Shown here piece after piece: positions 1 through 11,800 of a stretch of DNA of 64,000 bases. Positions within the stretch are counted from its first letter, which is position 1. Each line of letters begins with the position of its first letter. The notes under the pieces were generated by a model. It made no database searches, had not been told where the DNA came from, and saw only the letters and a list, made by a program, of their open reading frames with translations. This DNA is from Linnemannia hyalina. Lineage: Eukaryota; Mortierellomycota; Mortierellomycetes; Mortierellales; Mortierellaceae. Position numbers and translations under genes: made by a program. The DNA lies in the NCBI GenBank assembly GCA_019671135.1, contig JAHRHY010000004.1, forward strand, positions 2,046,001-2,110,000, read 5' to 3'.

Positions 1-1929
1 TTCACCTCTACCTCTTGTTCCCTCCAATAACCCCTTGACACTCAATTCGCCAGAACGCATCGCCATATCATCCGACTATATCCCTCTTTCGCCACAAACC
101 CCTCCATTCTTTGCACCATCTACCCAACAAAACTTCACAGAGTCATCTTTGGTCGAATCACCAGCAACAGAGAAATCAAGCCTCACCTACATATCACTGG
201 CCAAGTCCACCATATCCAACGGTCAGGACAGCAGCCCATCAGTCGACATCGGAGGAAGCAATAGCACATTGAATGGAAGTGCTGTTAGTATCGAGAACAA
301 CGTTTCAACCAGTAGCAGCTCCAGTCAGTCATCGACACCAGGCCAACCCAGCGACAATAACGAGACAAGCAATAGCGGCGATGGATCAGGAACAACATTA
401 GAGGCAGGGTCTGGATCTGCAGGTACCCCTAAAAAACCGAGACCATCAGTGCCGAGGATTATCATTCCCGATGGAACATCAATCAACCTATCAACACCGC
501 CAACCACACCTCGTCAGTCTTACAGAACCCCATTGCCCGTCGTTATGGTTCACTGGCCCTACACTCTCCAACAGATCAAGGAGAAACTGCGCTCACAGGG
601 TCGATTACCTTACCGCAGGAACCAAGTAGCACCGCTTCGACAAGCAGTTGACCCAGGAAACAATACGGCAGATCAACGACAGAAGAGCACCCAGCAAACG
701 CCAAGAGCAACAGGACAAGCCGATGTACAGATTGAACTGGCAGAGTTAAGTCCAGCTGAGGGTCGGGAGTCATTTCCAGAAGTCAACAGTGCTCTCGACG
801 ATCCATCTTCTCCAGAGCAGCTCCCTCGTCTCCCACACATGTCAGAGTTTGGTGTGATGGGGTTCCAAACGGGCGGCAGGAACGATTCAATGTCGTCGAG
901 CGATAAGTTCATTTGGTGGGACTATGAAGAGTCATCCGAGGGTTTCTTTTCGAGGGAACGGTGGCGAAGAGCTCTTTGTTCACGGCCTGGTCTTGTCAAC
1001 CTGTGCAAGCACATCGTTGCCACCTCACTTGGTCTGATCACAATCCTCGCACTTGCACTGACAGCATTGGGCAGGATCAAGAATCACCAACAAGTATCCG
1101 ACACCATTCCTGAGAGTCTTGCTGACAACATCATGGAGTCGCAGATCGTGGTAATCAAGGATTTTAATCGCCTTCAGCAGGCAAACCTAGCGCAAGGAAA
1201 CTATGCGCAGCTGGAACAGCAACCCCAGGTGAAGACGACTTCCAAGATTCCCATCTGGACTCAGCCTATTCGACAAGGATGTTTCCACGAAAAGTGCGAC
1301 ATCAAGGACCTCAGCAAAGAGTACTTTGCATTTATGGTGAGTGTTTACTGTAACGATATTTTTTTTGGCGACTATCCGCAACCAGGTGGACGCTAAACCC
1401 TATCCGTGAACTATGCTTATGTATCTCGCCATAGAACCCCGAGTCGTTTGGGATCGCATTGCCGCATAATTGGCCGTCACTCTGCAACAGCTGCATTGAA
1501 ATCTCAAGGAACCAGTTTGTGTACAAAACTAAGGTCCGGATCCTCGGTGATCTCTCAACATGCTCCGTCGATGCTACTCAACCCAATGGATCTGTCGTTC
1601 CAAGCCCTGTCTCTTCTACCCCTGCCTCGACCTCTCAGTCCATATCAGCGACCCTGCCATCTAACCCTGTCCACAAGACGCATCGCCACAAGCCCAAACG
1701 CCTAGGTACTATTCCGGACCTATACCCTCATTCTCGAGAGAACAAGGCTCAAAAGAGACAAGAAGCGGGTGCCCATCCCTTGGTTCAAGATCCTGCGGTT
1801 GCAACCCTTCCTTATCTTATTGTCGATCCCTCTACATTCAATAACTTGACCATGTACGATACTCAGGCGGCACTGCACGATATGGTTCTGCTTCCAGTCC
1901 AGTTCCGCTTCGTGGTGTGCGAAAGCTGA
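1..1929 (+). CDS. Membrane-anchored DPBB (expansin/RlpA-like) protein, 5' truncated
   Basis: The frame is open from the window edge, so the true start lies outside; the visible part is about 609 residues. Exons are 2..1336 and 1435..1929, with a gtgagt donor and a catag acceptor in phase 0. The first ~320 residues are Ser/Thr/Pro-rich and look disordered. One hydrophobic segment follows (LGLITILALALTALG, about 1030-1075), suggesting a single-pass membrane protein. After it comes a split double-psi beta-barrel: an N-terminal half with FGIALP and CNSCIEI, a Ser/Pro/His/Lys-rich insertion of roughly 90 residues, and a C-terminal half with LIVDPSTFNNL and VLLPVQFRFV, the usual barrel-closing strand. 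The DPBB call rests on this motif order. A cell-surface role is inferred from the family (expansins, RlpA, barwin). A catalytic function cannot be assigned. Confidence 0.72.
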
Positions 1930-2111
1930 CGCCTAACAATAAAACTTGCATCCATACCAGGTACGGTTTTGCTTGCTTGTGCAAGGAACTTCATTTCTGC
2001 CAATCACGTGAGGCACACGCGGGCAAAAGTGCTATGGAGATGGATGGACACTTTTTCTCATGTTGAATCATTCCCCACTTCTGTAAAAGACACAATCACA
2101 ACTCGTCAACA
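1930..2111. promoter_or_regulatory. Intergenic region with CACGTG E-box upstream of farnesyltransferase beta
   Basis: A short gap between two plus-strand genes. An aataaa-like polyadenylation signal lies near 1938. A palindromic CACGTG (2005-2010) lies 102 bp before the farnesyltransferase start; this is the core site of bHLH factors such as Cbf1/Pho4. Function is inferred only from the motif. Confidence 0.35.
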
Positions 2112-3850
2112 ATGGGAGTACTCAACCGCGAAGAAGACTTGCAAACATACGGATACAACGACGATGGCATTATGACCGATTCCTCGGATGTTCAGGTAAA
2201 TCGATTCCTTGAGCCGGGTCCAGCATGTGCTTCACTCCCTTCCTCCACCTTTTATTCATGGAAGCTAGTATAGAAAACTCAACAAGGAGACAATTCCTTC
2301 CTCTGCTGTTTCGCTAGCTCAAGACAGAGGAGAGCATCCGCCGGGCCTTCTTCCCTTACACCCAAGAGAGCCCAATGCCACTTCCTATTGACAGGCAAGT
2401 CTGCTTTTTACATGCCGACTCTCTTTCGGCCTCGTGAACACCCCAACTCTGACCCCTGAGAAAATTTCCAATTGACAACCATGCGCCTTTTTCTGCACGA
2501 CAACAGACTTGAGCTTAGGAAGCTTCGCCATGTCAAATACGTCCTGGGTGCAATCGACAAAGCTGGCACCCACTTGACTGCCCTCGATGCCAGCAAACCC
2601 TGGCTCTGCTACTGGATCCTTCACGCACTCGACTTGCTCGGTTACAGGATCCCTGAACGCATTGCCGTCAGGACCATCTCGACCTTGCAGCATATTCAAT
2701 CGCCTACAGGAGGATTCGGTGGTGGACCCGGACAGGAGGCTCACGTGGCAACCACGTATGCTGCCATCAATGCACTGGCCATTATTGGAACCAAGGAGGC
2801 GTACGACGTGATCAACCGAGAGACTCTGAAAGACTTCCTGATGAGCGTGAAGCAGAAGGATGGATCGTTTACGATGGCGGTTGGAGGAGAGGTTGATGTC
2901 CGAGGAAGCTACTGTGCCCTGTCGGCCGCGACCATTACCAACATTGTTACACCAGAGTTGACGGCTAACGCAGCCGAGTTCATCGCCCGGTGTCAGACGT
3001 ACGAGGGCGGGCTCGGTGGATTTCCTGGAGTGGAGGCACATGCTGGATATACCTTTTGTGGATTGGCGGCATTGGAGTTGTTGGGAAGGACCGATATCTT
3101 GAACCTGGATACGTTTACGAAATGGAGTGCCAGTCGTCAGATGTCGATGGAGGGAGGATTCCAGGGCAGGACAAACAAGCTGGTCGATGGATGCTATGCC
3201 TTCTGGACTGGCGGTATCTTCCCTATCCTTGGCAAGATGCTTGAGACTGCTGGTCAAGATCAGGAAGTACTAGACTTTGTCTACGATCGAGGTACGTCCA
3301 GGACAACAGCGTTGTAGGCTGTCTGTGAGGGAGCATTACACTTGATAGCAAACTAACCTCACTTGTTCTCTTGCGACTATTCATTGCGGTAGATGGTCTG
3401 CAGGAATACCTTTTGGCAGCATGTCAGTCCAAGACAGGAGGTCTTCGTGACAAACCCTCAAAGTAAGGTTCACCGTTTAACAGTACGGACGAAAATACTT
3501 TTTGCACTGCTAGCTACATTATACTAACTGTCAATTATTATGTTTTGCCTTGTAGATCTGTTGACCACTATCATACATGCTACTGCCTCAGCGGACTTTC
3601 ACTCTCACAGCACCAAATGTCATTCAGACACGAGCTCAAGGATATCGCGCCTGGTGGTCTTTCGGCGCTGCTTTGGACCGAGAACTACGACAAGAGGAAA
3701 GTGGTAGGCTCACCTTCGAATGTTTTGGAAATCACTCATCCGGTCTTGAACATTCGGATGGACAAAGTCAGGAAAGCTTTCTTGCATTATTATGGCAAGG
3801 CAGCCGAGGATGTCATTGAGGAAGTCGACATTGAGATTATTCGTTGCTGA
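2112..3850 (+). CDS. RAM1: Protein farnesyltransferase beta subunit
   Basis: Zinc-dependent prenyltransferase subunit that, with the alpha subunit, attaches farnesyl to CaaX cysteines (Ras, a-factor-type pheromones, Rho). Exons: 2112..2195, 2318..2394, 2507..3291, 3393..3462, 3556..3850; all phases agree, giving 436 aa, close to the mammalian beta subunit. Family hallmarks in order: LDASKPWLCYWILHAL, SPTGGFGGGPGQ, the repeated barrel motif in TYAAINALAIIG, GGEVDVRGSYCA, TYEGGLGGFPG, AHAGYTFCGLAAL, GGFQGRTNKLVDGCY with the zinc ligands Asp and Cys, and DHYHTCYCLSGLS with the ligand His. The GGxVDxR and farnesyl-type signatures favour FTase over GGTase-I. Intron 2 is best read as GC-AG (donor AG/GCAAGT at 2395); an alternative with donor gtctgc and acceptor ttgag changes only two residues. 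The 3' end converges with the E3 ligase, 54 bp away. Confidence 0.96.
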
Positions 3851-3904
3851 GTGACATTATTAAAAACCGAGAGTGCGATTGTTTTTTTATTAAGAGTTCA
3901 TTGG

Positions 3905-6756
3905 TTATGCTCTGAAGATGTGAAGCAGCTTGACGACGTATTCGCGACAAATGGGGCACACACGAGGTCCTTCCATGATTTTTTTGCCACTGGAGAGGAG
4001 TAATACACAACAGCACAAACGAATCGTTAATAGCCTGAACCTGAACGAAAACAAACGAACGATGCTTGCATTGTCGTGGATATATAACGTACCAATCCAT
4101 GCAGGTGGACATATGGCCACAGTTGAGCATCACACAGTTCAAGGACGCCTCAAAGCAGACCTTGCAGCGGTGCTCATCGTCAGTGGTTGGAAACTGCTTT
4201 CCGCCGTTGGTAGCAGATCCAGTCGAAGATGCCTTTTGCTGCTGCTGCTGTTTTTGTTGTTCCTGTTGTTGTTTTTGCTGTTCCTGCTGCTCGCTCTGCT
4301 TCCTGACCGCCTCCTGCTCATTAAAAACACGCACCTGTTCGGCCTTGGTACTAATCATGAGCTTCTGTAGCTGACCGACCAGGTCAGACTTCTCAACAAC
4401 TCCGACATAGGAGACAAAGTTGGTGTCCAACAAGGATTTGATGACCTTGATCGAAAGTGTTGACGGTTCAACGTTTTCAGATACGATTTCTTCGATAGTC
4501 AGCAAACTGGCGCTATGCTCTGTCTGTGGCCCTCGGTTGGACTGTCGTGGGGGACGAGAGGAGGCGGTGGATGATGGTGTTGGTGTTGGTGGTATCTCAG
4601 AGCTTTCAGGAGCCGTAGAGCCTTGGCGCGAGTGAGTAGACGAATAGGGTGTAGATCCTGATTCTGAGCCAAAGGCTGAATAGTCGTTGCGATCCTGGGG
4701 CGCTCTTGGTCCACGATGAGGTGGCTCTGGTGTTGGAGGGGCTGGCCTTGATTGAGATGAGGTGCTTGGAGAGGGTCTGGACGTTGCCTGCGGTCGAGGG
4801 GTCTCGGGAGCTGTGAATGATGAAGCAGGCCGCGATGTACTCGTTGGTTGAGTTGGCTGAGGCGTAGACTGAGGAGTGGATGTCGGTCGTGGTACCGCTT
4901 GAGGGGTGGGCGTTGGTCTTGGGGCAGCCTGAGGGGTAGGTGTTGGTCGTGGCGATGCCTGTGGTGTGGGTTTTTGTGAAGGAGTCGTTTGAGGCTTGGG
5001 CTGAGAGCTCGGCGAATTGTTGGATCCATAAGAGCTATTGGGGGTGTGCCTCGTTGAACCACTAAATGTACTGGATGCTGGGTATGGAGCAGGTTGGGGT
5101 TGCTGAGTGTAATGCGAGTGCTGCTGCTGCTGCTGCTGCTGGTTGTGAAAGTGTTGGTTCTGGTTGTATTGCTGTTGGTACGGGTGCTGTTGGTACGGGT
5201 GCTGTTGGTACGGGTGCTGTTGGGCCTGAGGTTGAGCCTGAGGTTGAGGTCGAGATTGCGTCTCGTTATAGGAGGCTCCTTCTTGGAAGTATGCAAAAGG
5301 GCGCTGCTGCTGCCCCTTCTGGGAAGGGCATTGTTGGTAGGTCTGCTGGTTGTAGGTTTGGTTTTCCTGGTATTGAACATTGGTTGACTGGTAATTTGCC
5401 TGTGCTCCTTGGGCAAATGGGTGTTGTTGGTACTGAGTATGTCCGTTAAGTGGTGAACAGCCTCCTTGCTCCGAAGCCGCTCCAGGTGGGTAAGTTGTAA
5501 AATATCCTTGGTTTGGCGGAGGAGATCCTGCTGGGAAGAACGTTGGGGCCGCTCCTGTAGGAGATGCATATGGATGAGTTCCCCGGGTAGGCATGGCTTG
5601 ATGAGGTGTTGCTCCTGGCTGCGGAGTGGGTATCGGTGGATAACCATACTGCTGTTGCTGGTAAGGCTGAGGTTGGGGCTGCTGTGTAAAGTTGAACGGG
5701 CCTTGCTTAGTTGGTTGAGATTGAGGCTGCGGTTGGGACTGAAGTTGTTGCTGATAAGACTGGGGTCGAGGGGCTGTCTGAGGCTTTTGAGCGTAAGTAG
5801 AAGTTGGCTCTGGTCGTTGAGGAGGCCTTGGTGGCGCGTCGTCGTTACCAAAGAGCTTTGCAAAGAACTTGTCCAAATCCCAGAAACGCTCTTCGCCTGA
5901 CCCCTGCGGTAAATGCGATGAGGTCGAGTAGATTTCTTCCTCAATCCTGGTGGACTTTTCGGCTGTATCGGGCGTGTTCTTCCTGAAATACACCTCTGAA
6001 GCCTCTGGTAATGGTCGGTTCTCCTGAATGGCCTTAATGAGCTCTATTACCATAGAAGGTGTAAGTCCGGTATGTTACTTTGGAATAAATTGTCATTATT
6101 TTCGCAAAAGCACAGCGCGTTTACCTTGCTTTTCTAGCATGCCGTGCGTCGAGATGTTGTATGAGGCAAGGTACCGCTTCAGAGTTTTGATGTTGAGCTT
6201 TGCCAAGGCTGCGTCATCCATCTTGTACACTGTGACATAAGGAGAAAAACAGGGACTGGTGAGAACTGTAGCCTGGCGCAATCCTTGTCGTTTCAAGGCT
6301 ACGCAATAGTCGATGGACACATACCATAGAGGAAATGAGAGCAATAGCCACAGCAACGGACAGGTCTAATTAGAAGAAGAAAAGATGTCAGTTAAGCTAA
6401 GCCGGCTCCTGGAAAAAAAGACTAAGGTTGAGGCATGATAACTTAAAGAGACCCACTTGGCGTATCCGAACTGAGGCAAGCGAGTCTTGAAGCTGCTGCA
6501 GTCCTTGCACACTTGAACACCTGTATTGACACGGCAGAGGAGGAGGAGTAATTTCCGTGACGGAGAAAGTGGGAATATAGCTGTTGATGAGTATGAGAAT
6601 GCAAACTGACATACACATCGCGAAGCCGATGGACGAGGGATGCATACCGCAGTTGTGGCAGCTCTTTCTCTTTGCCTTGAAGTCCTTCCCGCAACGGTCA
6701 CAGCTCGGAGCGAGCATGTCGACCTTGAGGACAGGCACGGTGTGTTGGGATGCCAT
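3905..6756 (-). CDS. FYVE-like / SAP-like / RING E3 ubiquitin ligase (CARP/RNF34-type architecture)
   Basis: Predicted E3 ligase, 784 aa. Exons on the minus strand: 6756..6648, 6520..6457, 6365..6325, 6229..6125, 6043..4093, 3989..3905. The N-terminus has an eight-cysteine FYVE-type finger with pairs C19/C22, C33/C36, C42/C45 and C64/C67. The PI3P-binding patch is divergent (KRKSCHNCG instead of R-K/R-HHCR-CG). A SAP-like helix pair follows (ALAKLNIKTLKRYLASYNI ... LEKQELIKAI), a second similar helix pair near 4380-4480 (VIKSLLD ... DLVGQLQKLM), and a C-terminal C3HC4 RING (C733, C736, C748, H750, C754, C757, C768, C771) ending LLHIFRA. The order FYVE-like, SAP-like, RING matches animal CARP1/2 (RNF34/RFFL). 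About 530 residues of Q/P/T-rich linker separate the ends. The RING call is firm; the CARP relationship is architecture-based inference. Confidence 0.88.
5172..5216 (-). repeat. 15-bp coding tandem repeat (HPYQQ x3)
   Basis: Three exact copies of a 15-bp unit in the linker of the FYVE/RING protein encode HPYQQ three times. Next to it (5115-5145) is a CTG/CAG run giving poly-Gln, and at about 4870-4970 a degenerate Pro-Thr-Pro-Gln repeat. These are likely sites of length variation between strains. Confidence 0.85.
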
Positions 6757-7672
6757 TTGGTGGGGTGAGCGGATGTGAATGGGTGGCGGAGGGAGGATGG
6801 AGGAAGAAGAGGAGGGATAAAAGGTGTGGGTAGGCGAGTGGATGAGCAGGAAAGGGTGAAGGGTTGAAAGGCTGCAATTGGTCTGATATGGCAAGGAAAA
6901 GTCCATATGTTGAAGGTGGCAGAGCACATTGAGCGCTTTTCGCCGCATGAACCACTCTTGTGTCTACCTGTATTTTATGCAGGGGCAAAAGCGTTCATTT
7001 TCCTCGACATTTCTTTGCGAGGTCGTCAAGAGCACAGAATGCCCCTGATCGACAGGCGGACCACGCGAAGCAGCGCACTGCTCCCAGACAACATATCGGA
7101 TGTAAGCGAAACTCCGTGAAGAAGAAGAGTCAGCTGCTGCTGCAGAAAACAACCGGCGAGGGGAGAGATGCCCTGGCGCTGCTCCATCCCACCGACGCGA
7201 AAACACTGTAGCCTGAGACCGCAAAGGCTAATCGAAACACGTACGATGTCTCATGTTTCAAGACTATTACAGCTCATCCAAAACGATGGAGGAAGGTGTC
7301 CTGTTCTTCAGCCGTTGTTTATCAACGCAACGCGCTTGTTTGTTGACGTCTGCTGTTCTTTAGTTTGGGGAATAATTCTTGCCCTGTGGAGCGAAAGGTG
7401 CTGATGAGGTAAGGGGCATTGGCCAATGTCAACAGATATGCACCGAGCAATGCGCTTGTAAGGATGAAGAGAAGACGCGCTGAGACTCAACCGTGAGAAT
7501 AAGCACAGCAGGATTCACCTGACACTGAACAGCGAACCAGGCGCACGCACAGTTGTTCCGATCAGAAAACCCTGGTGCAAGAATCGCGCCGGAGCTGGTT
7601 TCTCTGATCACCGACACTCGAAATGTTCATTCGCACTCGCTTGAGGCACCCCTCACAAAGTGCTCTTGAGCC
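6757..7672. other. Divergent intergenic region between E3 ligase and DPBB gene
   Basis: No supportable gene; only short random frames. It must hold both promoters, since the flanking genes point away from each other. The part next to the E3 ligase start (6757-6900) is purine-rich on the plus strand, that is, CT-rich in the ligase's sense direction. I see no other distinct element. Confidence 0.6.
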
Positions 7673-8441
7673 ATGTCTGCACCGGTGTCACACGACGCCA
7701 AGGTGGATATTACAGCCCTCCACACCAAGTACACCGGCCTTGGTACCATCGGCACCGAGCAATTCCACCATGGTGCTTGTGGCGATATCGAATACACCTC
7801 GAGCCATGCCGTCGTCGCCATCAGCGCTGCCAGGTTTGAAAACTCCAAGCATAAATCCTCCACCTGTAGCAAGTACGTCAAGGTCAACCGCGCCGATAGT
7901 GAGTCCACTCACTACAAGTACAAGGTCGTCGATATCTGCGAGGAGAACTCGCTCCTGTTCTCCGGTAAGGCGTGGAGACAGTTCTTCAACCAGGATACCT
8001 ATCGGTTAGGAGCTGATCGACGATGCAGAGGAGGAAGAAGACGACAACGGTTACACCTCCAAACCCGAGTGGAAGCCAGAATCCGAGCCAGAATCCAAGC
8101 CCGAGTCCAAGCCTACTGGCCACCACACCGAACGCACTTACCGCGGTCGTGGCACGTGGTTCAGCGGCACCAAAGGGTCTTGCGAGGTTGACTTCTCCCA
8201 GGACGAGGTGATTATTGCTCTGAACGAGGCCGAGCGGGGAGAGCAGCGCGGTCCAAATTACCAGTGCTTCAAGAAGATCCGCGTTTCAGTTAAGGGCGAT
8301 CCTTCGAACAGTGTCGTTGTCCGCGTCGATACTTGTCCTCACCACTACTGCAGCTATGGCCAGCTGGATCTCTCCCAGGTGGCCTTCGGGAGCTTTGCTC
8401 CCATGCCACAGGGTGTCTTTCTCGAATGCTCCTTCGTCTAG
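7673..8441 (+). CDS. Tandem DPBB (barwin/expansin-like) protein, no signal peptide seen
   Basis: Two exons, 7673..7964 and 8029..8441, 234 aa. The intron is chosen because it keeps the downstream DPBB frame: donor gtaagg, branch-like ctgat, acceptor gatgcag. The N-terminal half has HHGACGDIEY, VAISAARF, a CSKYVKV strand and YKVVDICEE, a recognisable but shortened double-psi barrel. An acidic/Ser/Pro/Lys linker (EEEDDNGYTSKPEWKPES) leads to a second, complete DPBB: RGRGTWFSG, CFKKIRVSV, VVRVDTCPHHYCSYGQLDLS and GVFLECSFV. The start is the first ATG of the frame, and no hydrophobic leader precedes the first barrel. Either the protein is leaderless or an upstream exon was missed. Role unknown; related folds bind or loosen cell-wall glycans. 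Confidence 0.78.
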
Positions 8442-8860
8442 TGATAGCACCTGTACATCCACACCTTGCATCTCTCACTCTTGTACCATATCCTATCCCT
8501 CCGTTCAACTTTTTTTTCGTGTTCCTGAAGTCCCTGGAAATGTGTCACGTGCAACAGCCTCATTCGTGGTGGCTTTGAGGCTTCAGAGGTGAACTTGTTT
8601 GAAGGCCACCTTTGCTCTTGTCTTCCTTCTTACCTTTCAACCTTCGCCCCCACTTGTCCTCCCTCCCTTCCTCTTCCCTCTGCTTGCTGCCGTTGTTGAC
8701 ACGCCCCAGTAATCCTTGTATCAGCAGATTGAAGGAGACCACTCAGGACAACCAAGACACTATTCCTCTCGCGAGAAAATTCCAAGAGGACAAGTGAAGG
8801 AATCACCGGACAGACAAAGACGCCATTGCAGCAATAAGGAATCCAACCAACTAGTCCACC
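8442..8860. other. Intergenic region upstream of CFT1
   Basis: Contains the DPBB gene 3' end and the CFT1 promoter. CT-rich stretches lie at about 8615-8695, typical of fungal leaders in this window, and a CACGTG lies near 8546. No coding signal seen. Confidence 0.5.
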
Positions 8861-11800
8861 ATGTCGATGTACACGCTCGCCAAGGAGCTCTTCCCGCCCA
8901 CAGGCATCGAGCGTGTAGTCCGATGCAACTTTATTCGACCTGACATCCTCAATGTGATCGTGTCCAAGTCGACCGTCCTGGAGGTGTACAACTTTACAGA
9001 GCCGGCTCAAGCTGATCAGCTGCCTCGTCTTGAACTGGTGGCAAGCTATAGGTTCAATGGTGTTATCACGTCGATGGGGGTTATTCGAACGAGCTCTTCA
9101 GGCCAGCATGGACTTGACAGCATCTTGGTCAGCTTCAAGGACGCCAAGGTTTGTTCCTTTCCTATCGGACGGTATAATAGGCGCGCAACAACGAGACTGG
9201 ATACCATCAATAAAATGTATTGTTTTCTTCACTTTACCAACCTATGCCCTCCTCTGCATTTGTTCAATTGCAACCTTTTTCCTATCCTGTCGGGAAACCA
9301 CCAATTAGATGTCCCTGTTGGAGTGGTCGTTCTCGACTCACAGCATTGTCACAGTGTCGATCCATTACTACGAGCGTGATGATTACAAGGTACCTATCTA
9401 TCCACGTCGAGCCGGCGTCGACCTTGTGTCAGCCAGCTCATAGATCAAACGGTAAAATGGCGGCTTGACGAGGCGGTTCTAACCTACTTGATTATTACTT
9501 CACATAATATAGCAAGAGTTTTTGAACAACTCGCACCCAACAGAGATCCGCGTGGACCCATCGCGACGCTGCGCTGTCCTGACGTTTTACGGAGATCGAC
9601 TTGCAGTGCTGCCTTTCAGACAGGATGAAATTACAATTGGCGACGAGGACGACGCGTCCAAGTAAGAGCCATTGGCATGGGAACTGGATGCAGTTGCTGT
9701 CACGATATACCAACAACAACTCTTACTTACCAACCCACATTGTTCGTATACACGGGGTCTTTAGGAAGTGGCCATATCTGCCAAGTTATGTGATGTCGCT
9801 CTCCGACATTGACTCCAAAATCAAGAACGTTATCGACATGGTTTTTCTCTACGACTTTTTCGAACCTACACTCGCCATTCTCTACTCACCTCAACAAACG
9901 TGGACCGGGTAAGGCGATCGAAGCCAACAGGACACCTATACTATTCTAGGAATCGAAGCGGCAGGATGGCTGACCTTTCCTCTAATTATCTCCGTTTTCT
10001 AGGCGATTGGCTGTTCGCAAGGATACATGCTCACTTGTGGTTGTTTCTCTGAATATCATGCAAAAGGTGTATCCCATCATCTACTCGATTGACAATTTGC
10101 CCTACGACTGCACTAAAGTCATCGCCATGCCAAAGCCTGTCGGAGGACTCTTGGTAGTGTCGGCCAACGCGCTCATCCACCTCGACCAGGGATCTTCAGG
10201 CATGGGAGTTGCTGTCAACGGTTATGCACCATTGGTGACAAACTTCCCTCTTCAGGATCAATACCACTTTGACATCGCTCTGGAAGGCTCGCAGCATGTG
10301 TTCCTAGCACCGGACCAAATTCTCTTTACCCTCAGGAACGGTGACATGTATGTGATTGAGCTCCAGCAGGAGGGACGTTCGCTCTCGGGATTCAAGATCG
10401 AGAAAGCAGGAACAAGTATGCAGACGTCTTGCAAATGCGCTCTTGGTGCAGGATATTACTTTGTTGGCTCTCGCTATGCCGATTCGATGCTGATCAAGTA
10501 CTCTACCAAGGACCAAGTCAAGGTACACCTTCATGCTATGCCCCGTCATCCTTCAGGACTCTCTTAGCCGCAGGGCAGAGTTGGACATTAACCGTCTCAA
10601 CCGTTGTCCATAATTCGTTCTTAGAAGAAGAAAAAGACTGTCCCGATCCCTATCAACTCAATGGATCTTGACAACGGTAAGTCTGGGCTTAGGCACGCAT
10701 GAAAGGGTGGCGGCGACTGGAAAGAGCGTAGAGATACTAACTCACACTGGCTCCATTTCGCGACGTAGAGTTGTATGGACAAGCTGCAGAGCCGGTTGCG
10801 GATCAAAAGGTTGACAAGTCCAAGGACGAGATCGAGGATGCAATGGATGCAGGAGAGTCAAAATGGCAGTTTGAGATCTGTGACACCATCACCAACACTG
10901 GACCTATTATCGCAGCAGACATTGGACAGCGAGCTAGCAATGTAAGTAACACAAGCTACATGGTATTTGGCACTCTAACATTTTGAGTTGATATGAGTAA
11001 TATCTGACACGTCTTTCATTACCCTTTGAAACACTTTTCTATAGGAATCAGTAAGGCAGTGGATTATTGTTGTCATCAGGAAAAGCAACTGTTTGGGCAT
11101 TGGACTTAACAAGACTCTCACGATTTTTTACTCTGTAGCACGCCGACTTTCCTCCTCAGCATGAGCTTGTTGCTGCCACTGGATCGGGACACAACGGTGC
11201 CCTTGTGGTATTCCAGGTACGATGCCTACTGTAACTCCATATTGTAACGACAAAGCGGTGATACAACTATTGACAGCACCTATTTCTGTACTCATTGCCT
11301 TGTAGAGAAACATTCGCCCAGATGTCGTCCGATCAACAGAGGCTTTGGCTGGATCCGATTCTCTGTGGACTGTATACTGCCGCAAAGAGATCATCTTTGA
11401 AGGCGTCTCACAGTTTGAGAGCCGTACAGGGTCAGGAACAGGAGAGGGCGACGATGACAACTATGACAAACTGTTGATCGTGTCAAGAGCGAACAACACT
11501 CTGGTATGTATATATCCCTTGACTTTTGGCAATCTTTAGATTTCAAGGCATAACATAATAACATAATCGATTCATATTGTAGGTGCTGGCAACCTCAGGA
11601 GACGATTTGCGACAGCTGCCAAACTCTCAGTTCTTTGTGCAAGGTCCCACCATTGTCATTGGATCTATTTTGGAAGAGACACGGATAGTACAGGTCTACG
11701 CTGGAGGCGTTCGTCTCTTGAACGCAGGTAACCAAACAAAACTACCTCTACATCGGCACAGTTGGTGGCTCTTTCAAAGACAACTTCTCACTCTCTCACG

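Noticed and set aside
4499..5944. 481-codon minus-strand frame inside the E3 ligase exon
   Set aside because: Shadow of the Q/P-rich linker in another frame; His/Arg/Leu-rich nonsense with no flanking exons.
7961..8028. Frameshift or pseudogene in the tandem-DPBB gene
   Set aside because: A 64-nt GT-AG intron with a good branch site restores the frame, so the gene is read as intact.
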